Source of the DNA: Dioscorea cayenensis subsp. rotundata | Taxonomy: Eukaryota > Streptophyta > Magnoliopsida > Dioscoreales > Dioscoreaceae | Direction of reading: 5' to 3' | NCBI RefSeq assembly: GCF_009730915.1 | Contig: NC_052484.1 | Location: forward strand, 1,920,826 to 1,984,825 | DNA: 64,000 nucleotides | Shown: in pieces, positions 1 through 9,959 of the stretch | How the letters are laid out: each line of letters begins with the position of its first letter | Position numbering within the stretch: position 1 is the first letter of the stretch | Made by a program: the position numbers and the translations under genes | The notes under the pieces: model-generated | Told to the model about the DNA's origin: nothing | What the model saw: only the letters and a program-made list of their open reading frames with translations | Database searches by the model: none

Positions 1-1
1 T

Positions 2-440
2 GTCACGGCTGCAGCCTCAGTTATCGGAGTTTTCATAGCTTTGCATGCATTGCTTGCACTAATTGCATTGCCGAGCTTTTCTCCGGTGAGCTCAAGGTGG
101 CTCCGGCGAGCTCTGGCTCAGCTTGATGTTGCTACAAAAGGTGCTTTATATATTAAATAGAGACCTTGATACTGTTGGTAGGTTGGTGGATAGGGTGCAA
201 GATGAGTTGGAGAATGTGTTGGCTTTGTTGAGGCTTTGTTTGGAGATGGCCGGAGATCGCCGGCGGCGAGTGACGGAGGAGGTTGTCCGGCAGCTCAAGA
301 AGAGTGATGTTAGTTTTAAACAGAAGTTGGATGAGCTTGAGGAACACTTGTATCTTTGTTTCATGACTATTAACAAAGCTAGAAACTTAGTGATCAAAGA
401 AGTGGTAGGGAATAAAGGTAGAGAAAAAAGGAAAGAATAA
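2..440 (+). CDS. UPF0496 family protein, C-terminal part, with a one-base frameshift
   Basis: The 3' end of a gene that starts outside the window. The first frame (from base 2) gives a hydrophobic helix ([17 protein letters not shown]) followed by [13 protein letters not shown]; the next frame then continues with [17 protein letters not shown], an amphipathic stretch, and [15 protein letters not shown] before the stop at 438-440. This order (membrane helix, [17 protein letters not shown], then a C-terminal helix with LCF-T--RAR) is characteristic of plant UPF0496 proteins, whose function is unknown. The two frames meet near 150-155, where one extra T in GGTGCTTTATAT breaks the otherwise continuous family motif. 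I see no splice signals there, so this is a sequencing indel or a recent frameshift. The family assignment is from recalled motifs. Confidence 0.78.
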
Positions 441-943
441 TTTTTATTCTCAATATAATTTAATTATTTGTTTGTTTGTGATTTTTTATGTTTTATTCTT
501 TTGATTTGTTGTAATTAATTTGTGTATTTTAGACAAAGTTTGTGGGGGTTGTAAAACTTGTATTAGTTATGTTATTTTTCTTAGATAAATTGCATTTTTA
601 ATATATGTATATATGTTGATAATTTTCAGGAGTACATAAATAAACATGATTTTAATCAATGTACAAAAAAACAGTAGTAGAGTTATATAAGCAAAATTTT
701 TATTATAATTATTATATTGTAAATGTAAATAAGAAATGAACTAAAAAACCCTACAAATTCCCTTTTTCTCACCTTTTTTTTAAAAAAAACATTACACTGA
801 GAAAATTACAAGGAAACAACATTCAATGAAGAAAAGAACTTGTCACCTTTAGAATTTTCGAAAAATGATCATCAATGCCCGAACTCGAAATACATGAAAT
901 GTCTATTATACAAGTAGCCAAATTAAAAATTATAACATCAAAA
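441..943. other. Convergent 3' intergenic region
   Basis: AT-rich DNA between two genes ending tail to tail (UPF0496 on +, IMP2 on -). It must hold both 3' UTRs. I see no further coding potential or repeat structure. Confidence 0.6.
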
Positions 944-2696
944 TCAGTATGGAGGAGTCCTCCCTGTTGGTACCTTTCTCTCAATTGCACCAATTCTGTG
1001 GGGTGGCCAAATGACATGAGTCACTCTCCCTTTAACAAGCCCTAATGGAATCTGCAAACATGAATTCTAAGTCATACACAAGATGAAATAACTATCAATT
1101 CATTCATCAGTCACAGACTCACAAAAGTTTCAACATTTTTTCATTTCTTTTATCAATCCTAAACTCTTGCAAACAGAGTTCATTCAGTTGATACTTTACG
1201 ATATTACTGTCAAACGGCACAAACGGCCGGCTCACAAAAGTGTAACAGTCAAAACACCCAACATTATAATTATCTCTGTGTGCATCAAATTTTACAACAA
1301 TCACTTCAAGTGAATAGTGCACAAATGTTAATAGTAGCTTTGTATCAATCTTCAATTTCAGAATGATTTACAGTCATATTCTGTGTTACCCATCACTCAT
1401 AAGGGCATTATAGCGCCGCCATGTACTCCACACTTTTAAAGAGACTTTGTATCAATCCTTAAATTCAGACAAGTTTTTTACTGTCGCATTATCTGCATCA
1501 CCCATCACTTAGACTTAATAGAGAAGTTTAGTATGACATACAATCCACACATGTTCATAACAACAATTTTGGACAATCATTATATACTATCTGTCTGTTA
1601 CATTCTGTGTGTTACTCATCACTTTGACATCCAACACTAGTGTCACATATAAACCACATGTTGACTCTGTACCAATATGCAATTTCAGATACTCGTTCTA
1701 ATGCCACATTCAGTGTACCCATTACTTCAACATAAAAAAGCTTAAGAGTATTGCGTGTGATCCACACAAGTTTATGGGGGAGTTTGCATCAATCTTCAAT
1801 TTCAGACAAACATTTCATTCTAATATATGCATTTGGAACATTTAACTGCACATTCAAACATCAAATAGGTTTAAAGAATGATGATATTATGATTAAGATA
1901 TATAATAATTTCAGAAAATTCATGAGGAACAAGGTGGTTTTCTCAACATTCAGTCCGGTATCAATCACCCTATGACTTAATTGCCACAAACTTCTATCCT
2001 TTAAATAATCAAACCTAGACCTACATGATCGATTAGTATAATTAGCATTCATGCTAAGAAATAGGCTTTGTGACTAAAACAAAGGAAAGCAAGGTGCAAA
2101 CTTACAGGACCAAAAGATCTCGAGTCCAAACTACAAGCTGAATTGTCACCCTCCACCCAGCAATGCCCTTCTGGAATTTTCAACATCTCAGAAGACTCAG
2201 GAATTTGGATCCACTGGCCAGGCAAAGCAATTAATCTCTTGACCAAGTTCCTCTTGTGGTTATCCGGAGCCCTATAATCAGAGCAGATAGACACAAAATT
2301 ATTACATAACACAACATGTGAGTTACCATGAATAATTTAAAAGGAAATCCTGTACTTAACTGGAATATTATCACATCGCCTAGTGAGAATTTGTACCGCT
2401 CAAGACAGAACCTTTCGGCCAACACAAGATCACCTGCAGTCATTCTAATTCAGTACAAATAGATTAACTTGAGTCCTCCCCATTCAATTCTTCATAACCT
2501 TAATGACAAGCCAGATGAAACAAAATTCACCTTTCAGGGAACCCGGAAAAGTTGCAGGAGTTGTTTGAAATGTAGGATACATGGAGCTGCCTCTTATGGA
2601 GCTAACAGTCACATATCGATCTGAAATTGTAATCCCGATCAGAGCACCAGTCACAGTCCTCTTTGTGAGTTGCCACAAGAAGTTCTGTGATCCCAT
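944..2696 (-). CDS. IMP2: Mitochondrial inner membrane protease subunit 2 (IMP2-like, S26 signal peptidase)
   Basis: Four coding exons on the minus strand, complement(join(944..1051, 2106..2271, 2361..2433, 2531..2696)), all with GT-AG borders and consistent phase, giving 170 residues. The start ATG (2696-2694) lies two bases after an acceptor, so the gene has a 5' UTR intron. Visible family features: an N-terminal membrane-anchoring stretch (TGALIGITISDRYV), the catalytic Ser in GSSMYP (about Ser38), the catalytic Lys in LVKRLIALPG (about Lys91), and the signal-peptidase box GDNSACSLDSRSFGP (about 121-135). In the known family this subunit, with IMP1, removes bipartite presequences from proteins sorted to the intermembrane space. 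Length matches plant IMP2 (about 150-175 aa). The gene appears intact. Confidence 0.9.
1338..1830. repeat. Decayed tandem repeat in the last IMP2 intron
   Basis: The 1,054-bp intron carries at least four diverged units beginning with a TTTGTATCAATCTTCAATTTCAG-like phrase near 1340, 1446, 1664 and 1783, each followed by a phrase resembling ACATTCTGTGT-ACCCATCACT. Spacing suggests a period of about 108 bp with one unit too diverged to see. Confidence 0.55.
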
Positions 2697-3545
2697 ACCT
2701 AAAATTTCAGCCAGCGAACATGTCAATGTCGACAAGAAAACACAGCAGGAAAATAAAAACAACCGCAAAAATGAACAAGAGAACAATCATTTGGTCTAAC
2801 TCAACAAATACTTGCTCTAACTCAACAAACACAAACACACTGCATTTCAAAAGGTGGGCAACTCCACATTTTGGTGCCCAATTGGTATGTTGTGACAAAT
2901 TAGAGAGACTATAACCCAAGGAAGAATTACTGGATTGCTTCTTTCTTTGATTTTCAGTCAATATGCAATAAGAAAACCCTAAAATTTTATCATGATGGGT
3001 TATTAACCACAATCATCAACACTAAATTAATGGCAACATTTCTGAAAGAAATCGCTCACAGAGATTAAAAAACAGACATACTATGAACTAAAGAAGAATA
3101 CCAGGTAGCTTCCTTCCCTGATTCACCCAATGTTCAATGGAAAACCCTAAAACTAATACCAAAAATTGAAAAGAAAATGCTTGAGAGGGAAAAAAAAAAA
3201 GGAATCAAAGCAACATTAAAATTCAATGAATTCAATTAAACAACTCTTGATCTGAAGATATCCCAAAAAAACATCATCAAACCCCAAAATTATCACAAAA
3301 AATCGAAAATTAAATCAGATGCAAACAACATTCGATCACTACTTGCAGACATGTCTACGATCAATGGAAACAAAATATAAACAACAATCAATCGAAGAAT
3401 CATACACGAAAACTAAAAACGAAGCAAAAGATCGTTCCTTTGTACCTGATGATCGGAATCGAGAGTGAGTGAGAGAGAGAGAGAAAGGCGGCATAGGGTT
3501 TTGAGATGGAATGCTTTTATATGAGTTTTTCTTTTGCAATTACAT
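2697..3545 (-). promoter_or_regulatory. IMP2 5' UTR, leader intron and promoter-proximal region
   Basis: On the minus strand a leader exon rich in CT/GA repeats (3446 to about 3490) ends in CATCAG followed by GTACAA, a good donor. The acceptor is TTTTAG at 2699-2704, two bases before the ATG. The leader intron is therefore about 750 bp. AAACCCTAA-type motifs occur inside it. The transcription start itself is not determined. Confidence 0.5.
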
Positions 3546-3707
3546 CCACAAAATGTTTATATTTACAAAACTATTTGAAATCTAAAATGCATGTATTTGG
3601 AATAAAATGAAAATGATCTCACATAAAGAAAGGACTATAAAAATTTGTATGTATACATAAAGTTCGATGAAAATTCAGAATTATTTTAAAAATAATAAAC
3701 ATAATTG

Positions 3708-3710
<3 letters not shown>

Positions 3711-3771
<61 letters not shown>
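3711..3771. repeat. (TA)n microsatellite
   Basis: About 61 bp of pure alternating TA in the spacer between the divergent IMP2 and BTB genes. The rest of 3,546-4,388 is AT-rich spacer with no coding signal. Confidence 0.95.
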
Positions 3772-3775
<4 letters not shown>

Positions 3776-4388
3776 TATAAGAAAGCGATAAGTATTAGGT
3801 ATGTGCATGGATCAAGAATTGGTGATGCAACTAGTGTGTTTGACCAGGTGATATGGAGTTTGGACAATAGAAGTCTATTTTCAGGGGAAATGATCTGAAG
3901 TGAAAAACTGGAGAAAGTGCCACTTTCTAGTGGTGGACAAGTGATATTCCATCTATATTTTTGATATTTTGTAAGTTTTTATGAGTTTTTATAAATTGTT
4001 TCACTTCCTTAGTTCCTCTATAGTAAAAAATTACTGAATTAGGTTTAATTCAAAATTCACTTCAGTCAGAATGAGAGAAGTTTCATTTTTGTCATTTCAA
4101 CACCAATAAACACTAGAAATGGGAGAAATTAAACTTTCCTACTTTTTTTTTCTCGAATTTAAAATTTTTTAAAAATCTCGCACTCTCATCTTGTAGTTGT
4201 ATGGTGTATTTATATATAAATTTGGTGAATTTTATTATTTAAGCATTTTTATCAGGGACTAGAAAAGAATAATAAAATAACGCAAGGACTAAAAGGAGAA
4301 TTTCCAAAAGAGATACAAAGTCAATGCTTTGGTCTTTCGAGTCTATCGCTTCCGAGCCCTAAAAACAAAACCGGAAGCTCGAGATCCA

Positions 4389-5729
4389 ATGGCTGAGACA
4401 TCGTCTCCGGCGATCGCCGGCGAATCCCAGCCGTCCATCCCCACCTCCTCCATCGTCTCCATCAACGTCGGCGGCGAGCTGTTCCAAACTACCACGCAAA
4501 CCCTCTCCGCCGCCGGCGCTGGCTCCGTCCTAGCCACCCTACCCGCCGGCTCCGTCTCCTTCTTCGACCGTGACCCTTCTCTCTTCTCCTCCCTCCTCTC
4601 CCTCCTCCGCTCCTCCTCGCCGCCGGCCAACCCCTCCGACCTCCTCCCCGAGCTCCGCTTCTTCTCCATCGATCCCCTTCTCCTCCTCCCCAAATTTGAT
4701 CCCTTTTCCCTCCAAAGATCCCTTCTTTTGCCCCTCCACGGCCGCAACCACCCCTCCGCCCTCGCTGCCGGCGCCGGCTCCATCCACGTCGGCCATGGCG
4801 GAAAAATCACCACTTTCGACTCCACCCTCTCCCGCCGTGCCACTGTGCTGACCCCTCTCCCCGCCATCGATTCCCTCCTCTCCATCTCCCCTTCTTTAGT
4901 CGCCGCCGGCGCCTCCGACTTCCCCTCCGTCCATCTCATCAACATCCCCTCCGGCCACGTCAACCAAACCCTAGACTGGTCCCCAACCCCTTTGAACTCT
5001 TCGCCTCCCTCCATCGTCCAAGCCCTCACCTCCTCATTGGACCACCTCTTCGCGAGCTTCGAATCCTCTCGCCGTACTTCCAACGCCATCGTCGCCTTCG
5101 ACCTTAACACCTTCACGCCGGCGACGGAGATTGCACGCGGAGAGATTTACGGAGCCGAGCTCGACTCCGCCATTCCCGCAACCAAGCTCAAATGGGTGGA
5201 AAGCCTCAAGCTTTTGATGGCTGCCGGCTCACACGCCGGGCCCTCAGGGCTCACCGGGAATATCCGGCTGTGGGACGTGCGCTCCGGCGCCGCCGTTTGG
5301 GAGTCGCCGGAGAAAGTTGATTGCTTTGCTGATGTTACTGTTTGTGATGCCTTGTTGGGGATTTTCAAGATTGGATTGTTTTCTGGTGATGTGTTCTTCA
5401 TGGATTTGAGGAAAATTGGAAGTGGAGAGAGTTCTTGGATGTGTTTAGGAGATCAGAGAAAGGGAATAGTGAATGGGAGGAAGGAAGGGAATGGTTGTAG
5501 GATTGAGAGTTATGGGAATCAAGTGTTTGTTAGTAGAGGAGAAGAAGTCGAAATGTGGTCATCGGTGTCGATGGCCGGAGCCGGAGAGAAAGTAATGAAG
5601 AAGAACTTGATGGGGAAGACCGAAAAACACGACCGGAATAGGATTGTGCATATGGCTTTCGGTTGTAACCGGATGGTGATTGCTCGGAAAGATGAGCATT
5701 GTGTTGAGGTGTGGCAGAGTTCTTGCTGA
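4389..5729 (+). CDS. BTB/POZ (T1-type) domain protein with WD40-like C-terminal region
   Basis: Single-exon gene of 446 codons. The ATG at 4389 is preferred because the upstream in-frame stretch has no ATG, and the context (CCAATGGCT) is good. Residues about 20-110 hold a T1/BTB fold: SIVSINVGGELFQTT, then FFDRDPSLFSSLLSLLR and ELRFFSIDPLLLLP. The remainder has beta-propeller-like phrases (AAGASDFPSVHLINIPSG, GNIRLWDVRSGAAVWES, MVIARKDEHCVEVWQS). This architecture matches plant BTB/POZ proteins of the At5g41330/At2g24240 type, probably substrate adaptors for CUL3 ubiquitin ligases; that role is inferred from the BTB class. Coding GC falls sharply from 5' to 3'. The last codons and stop lie in the first unit of a tandem repeat. 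Long open frames on the opposite strand are shadows of its high GC. Confidence 0.85.
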   Translation: MAETSSPAIAGESQPSIPTSSIVSINVGGELFQTTTQTLSAAGAGSVLATLPAGSVSFFDRDPSLFSSLLSLLRSSSPPANPSDLLPELRFFSIDPLLLLPKFDPFSLQRSLLLPLHGRNHPSALAAGAGSIHVGHGGKITTFDSTLSRRATVLTPLPAIDSLLSISPSLVAAGASDFPSVHLINIPSGHVNQTLDWSPTPLNSSPPSIVQALTSSLDHLFASFESSRRTSNAIVAFDLNTFTPATEIARGEIYGAELDSAIPATKLKWVESLKLLMAAGSHAGPSGLTGNIRLWDVRSGAAVWESPEKVDCFADVTVCDALLGIFKIGLFSGDVFFMDLRKIGSGESSWMCLGDQRKGIVNGRKEGNGCRIESYGNQVFVSRGEEVEMWSSVSMAGAGEKVMKKNLMGKTEKHDRNRIVHMAFGCNRMVIARKDEHCVEVWQSSC

Positions 5730-6235
5730 AATCTGTCGGAAAAATTCTTGGAGCTTTATCAAGCAGGCACTACTGGTAAGAACAATTGTTGTGTAATGTT
5801 CAATGTATGCTCATCAAATTCTTGATGCAATCTGAGTTTTGCTGCCATTGTACCATTCATGTGATTTGTTGTCATGTATGTGATCTGTATTGGAGAGTTC
5901 TTGCTGAATTCTGTAGAAAAATTCTTGGAGCAGTATCAGAACCTGGTAAGAAACAATTGTTGTATAATGTTGCTCATCAAATTCTTGATGTAATCTAAGT
6001 TTTGCTGCCATTGTACCATTCATGTGATTTGTTGTCATGTGTGTGCTTTGTATGGGAGAGTTCTTGCTGAAATCTGTCAGAAAAATTCTTGGAGCAGTTT
6101 CAAGCAGGCACTACTGGTAAGAACAAGTGTTGTATAATGTTCAATGTATGCTCATCAAATTGTTGATGTAATCTGAGTTTTGCTGTCATTGTACCATTAA
6201 TGTGATTTGTTGTCATGTATATGCTCTGGTATGTA
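5718..6235. repeat. Tandem repeat of about 165-177 bp overlapping the BTB stop codon
   Basis: GAGTTCTTGCTGAA begins at 5718, 5895 and 6058, and each time is followed by the same series: CTGTNGAAAAATTCTTGGAGC, GGTAAGAACAA, GCTCATCAAATTCTTGAT, TTTGCTGCCATTGTACCATTCATGTGATTTGTTGTCATG. The first unit starts inside the coding sequence (its GCTGA supplies the last codon and stop). Shorter diverged units based on CTCATCAA-TTCTTGATTT continue to about 6420 and from about 6640 to 6920. Confidence 0.8.
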
Positions 6236-6420
6236 CTTATCAAGTTCTTGATTTTACTTGAATTTTTGCTGCCATTGTGTCATTTCTGTGTTTTTCTGGG
6301 ATGTATGGATTCCAATTTATACTCATCAACTTCTTGATTTCATCTTAACTTTGCGATGATTTTGCCATAAATGTGATTTTTGGTGAGGTATAGATTCAAT
6401 ATAATCATCAAATTCTTGAT

Positions 6421-6640
6421 TTTTTTTTTTGGCCAATAGAGATGTAAGCTAGCAAACTACAACCATTGACACAGATCAAAACAAAGCAAGGACTAAAAAG
6501 CCAATCAAAAACTAAGCCCAGCTTCAGCAATCCAGTGAGGAAAGATGCTAACTTGTCCCGCAAAATCGTTGCAGCATCTCCGGGCAATCAAACAAGTGAA
6601 GGTCGAATATAATCCATGGGATTCTTCAGTCTCCAAGTTA
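6421..6640 (-). mobile_element. Possible short retroelement 3' end inserted in the tandem repeat
   Basis: A run of T (6420-6430) followed by GGCCAATAGAGATGTAAGC... interrupts the repeat phrase CAAATTCTTGATTT, which resumes near 6645 as CAAGTACTTGATTTTGC. A poly-T start on the plus strand fits a minus-oriented poly(A)-tailed insertion (LINE or retrocopy 3' end). There is no diagnostic ORF, so this is tentative. Confidence 0.3.
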
Positions 6641-6922
6641 ATCAAGTACTTGATTTTGCTTGAATTTTACTGTCAATGTATCATTGATGTGATTTTGTTG
6701 GGATGCATGAATTCCAATTCATACTAATGTAGTTCTTGATTTGATCTTAACTTTTTTGCTACAATTGCACCGTTAATGTTGTTTTCAATGAAGTATAGAT
6801 TCAATATACTCATCAAGTTTGATTTTACTTGAATTTTGCTGTTGTTCTAGTTCTTGATTTTATATGAACACTTTGCTATGATTGCACCATTAATGTGATT
6901 TTGGTGATATATAGATTCAATG

Positions 6923-7017
6923 TGAAATGTGCCCTCAGCCGAAAATCAAACTCTCATCATTCGGTGAAAGCTCTATCGGCGACCCGTGTACCAATTGACC
7001 CGAAGGTCGTTGGCAAC
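6923..7017 (-). repeat. Fragment of a dispersed SINE-like repeat
   Basis: On the minus strand the stretch GCCAACGACCTTCGGGTC...GATAGAGCTTTCACCGA...GAGAGTTTGATTTTCGGCTGA-G-CACATTTC matches the beginning of the longer repeat at 11,196-11,440. Only about 95 bp are present, so this is a truncated copy. The rest of 7,018-7,490 has no recognisable content beyond the DUF1997 3' UTR. Confidence 0.55.
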
Positions 7018-7492
7018 TCATCAAGTTCTTTGTTGCTAGCTGAATTTTGCTGTTCCATTTCAATCATATGAATGGATTGATCCAATTCATGTCGATTTTT
7101 ATGAATGTGCTTTGTTAATATTAGCAATTTGTAGATATTTGGTTGTAATTCTTGTCTAATATTTGAAACATCAAAAATTGTTCCAGTGGTGATAAGGAAT
7201 ATTTGAAAAATCAGAGAATGGCTACAAAACAAATTCATCACTTTCAAAGGGTGGCAAAGAAAAAACCTCCCTTAATGTAAATCGATGAATGGGAATAATG
7301 TTCAGAAGCATACTCACAGACATGTATTTCAAATGCTTGAAATCCCCATAAAAAGCATTCATTTAATTGATGGAAAAAACAAAGACGCGACACTAATAAT
7401 GAATGTAATTACTATCACTAACAATTGATTAAAGCAGTGGTAATTTTAAGTTTAGAGATGCCTGAAACAACAAACATTATACATTAAAGACA

Positions 7493-9843
7493 TTAAATTT
7501 TACCGGTACCAAGAGGCTGCCTTGAGGTATCACCTGAAGCCCATGCTTGATAGTCCTTCTCGAGCTGCTCGAGCAAATGCAAAATATCAGTTGTATTTCA
7601 ATGGTCTTAACTTTTTTCGAGTAATAATAATTTCACATTGCAATGCTAGTCAGATTATCATATCCACTGGACCTTATTCAAGCGAAAACCTTTTGAGTAC
7701 AAATTTTTGGAATAGCATGGTAGTGAGAAATTAAAAACATTGAACATTTTTTCGAGTGTACAATTAAGAGATTAAAACCATTGGACCTGACGCAGAAATC
7801 GTGGTAGCATTAGTCTTAGTAGTTGTTCCAGGACCTGAGTGCCGGCTGATTCTATTGCTCCCACTGGTATAGCTCTAAATGCAAACGGGATTTCGATAAT
7901 AACCTGGAGAAAGACAATGATCTTATAACCAAACATATTGTCCTGATTATTATTTATTATTTGGGAATGGATTTGTTTGTTTGGAGTTACCTCAATTGTT
8001 GTGTCGGTTGTGAGCTGTTGCGATGAAGAGTTGCTGCTCAAACGCTTATTGCAGGAAATTCTATTCACCATCGAAGCTGCATTTCCCATGAAATTAAAGT
8101 CAAAGGACTCCTGAAAGGCATTCAGAAGTTGAATTCAGATATTAAATAAAAGAATTCACTTGTTGATGCCAAAAATAAAAGATTTCACTTGTTGATGCCA
8201 AAAATAAAATTCACTCGAAGTAAACAACCACTGGCCTCTCATTCAAACTAATCAATTGAAGCCTTGTTTAAGATGGAAAAAAATACAATCCAAATTCTAA
8301 AAACCATCATCAACTATCAATATATCACCCCAAGATGGTTTTCTGAACTCACAACCAGCCAAATAATCAAAATAAAAATCATATCAATATATCACCTCAA
8401 ATAGTCAAAATCAAAATTTGTCATTATAGATATCTCAGACTTCAGCAACCTCTTTAGCCATGGTAGATAATAATCGTATCTCTATATTACATTGAACTCT
8501 ACTCACCATTTTTCTGATAATTTGTTCAGTTCAATCAACCAACACTTCAACATCAACAGGCCAAACTACAAAAACAAAGCCTTTTCAATAAATAACATTG
8601 CCTTGCATTGGTATGTCCTTGTTCATTGATCACTAAACTTGAAGGCTAGGCCCTTGAACGCTAAGTAAACTTTTTAGTCATATTTTGTTTACATATTATT
8701 TTTTGAGAACTACCCCACAAAAAATCTCTACAACTTGCTATGAATATACAGAATGTTGAATTGCCTCTACCAAAGAGTCATATTTTCAAACCCTAAACAC
8801 TAAAGGCTGAGCCTTTCATATTTGCTCACTAAGGAGTTCGATTTTGATGTTTTCACATGACACAAATAGACCACATTAGAGATCATCACAAATTACAATG
8901 CATATACTAAACCCAAACTGATTCACAAAACCATCAAAGTCATATTCTCAAACCCAAACCCTAAAAGGCTAAGTATTCAATCACTAAAGACTTCTATTTC
9001 CTTGCAAATTCACCCATATAATCCCCATGAGATCTTTACAAGTCACTAAAAATATACTAAACATCAAACTGATTTACAAAATCATCAAAGAATCATATTT
9101 TTCCAATCCTAACTTTGATCAATCAAAAGCTCTCTTTTTCTTCCAAATTCCCCCCAAATAATCCCCAATAAAATGGATATACAAAACCATCCAAGAGCAA
9201 TGTTCTCAAACAAAAACCACTAAACATTTCAATCACCAGCAACGAAGAATGAATCTAAAAGCACAACCATACCTGAGAATTTCTCATTCTGAGCAACCAC
9301 AATTGGCGAGCCCTCCAGCTACAAAGAAAAACAAACAACAAAAATGGAACTTTTTGAATCAAGAATCAAAGGAGAATGAAACAGAGAAACCGTCCAGTTG
9401 TTCATACTCGGCAAGACAAGAGGCGAATGCAGCAGCCATAGGGCTCCTCATCCACACGGACCACCAGCACAGGGCACACCTCAAAAGCGAAGAACTTGAA
9501 CCGATAGACATAGCATCTGAAGGTATTATCATCGACCCGCTCGATCCGCTCCGCATCGAGAACCGAGTACTGGCTCGCTGGCAAGCTCATATACTCCGCT
9601 GAAACACCAAACAACATCTCAATCTCTTTCTTTTCGATTTAGAAGTAAGGATTGAAGAGAAGGGATTCGAGATTCACCGAGAGGGCGTTGGAGTTGCTGA
9701 ACGGTGGTGGACTCGGAGCTGCGGGCGGAGAAGCGAGCACGGGGCACGGCGGAGGAGGAGGCAGAGGCGCGGACGAAGAGAGGGCGGCGAGAGGGGGCAA
9801 TTGGGGCGGAGATGAAGCGAACCAGCGAGGAGTTGAGCGCCAT
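7493..9843 (-). CDS. DUF1997 family plastid protein
   Basis: Six exons on the minus strand, complement(join(7493..7564, 7787..7903, 7991..8076, 9273..9318, 9408..9598, 9678..9843)), all GT-AG and in phase, giving 225 residues. The N-terminus is Ser/Arg/Ala-rich (MALNSSLVRFISAP, RASASSSAVPRARFSARSS), as expected of a chloroplast transit peptide. The core carries EYMSLPASQYSVLDAERIER, RCYVYRFKFFAFEVCP, LEGSPIVVAQNEKFSASMV, EIPFAFRAIPVGAIESAGTQ, VLEQLLRLMLPRFL and the C-terminal KDYQAWASGDTSRQPLGTG. I recognise these as the DUF1997 family of plants and cyanobacteria, whose biochemical function is unknown. The gene appears intact. Its first three exons lie inside the inverted repeat, so a partial second copy exists at 39.8-40.4 kb. 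Confidence 0.85.
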
Positions 9844-9938
9844 TGGAGAGCTCTTCGAAGCTCGCGAAGAAGACGAAGAGAGAAAGAGAGTGAGAGATGG
9901 GGATAAAACGAAAGAGATGCGATGGAATGGGATCGGGT

Positions 9939-9949
9939 GTTTTATACTA
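9939..9949 (-). promoter_or_regulatory. TATA-like box of the DUF1997 gene
   Basis: On the minus strand AGTATAAAAC lies about 97 bp upstream of the ATG, followed by a pyrimidine/purine-rich leader. Position and sequence suit a plant TATA box. The same element is preserved in the inverted copy near 39,716-39,726. Confidence 0.5.
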
Positions 9950-9959
9950 AACAGCAAAT

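Noticed and set aside
4343-5401. Long minus-strand open frames (up to 257 codons) opposite the BTB gene
   Set aside because: Low-complexity Arg/Glu-rich translation caused by the high-GC, CT-rich codons of the real gene; no homology motifs.
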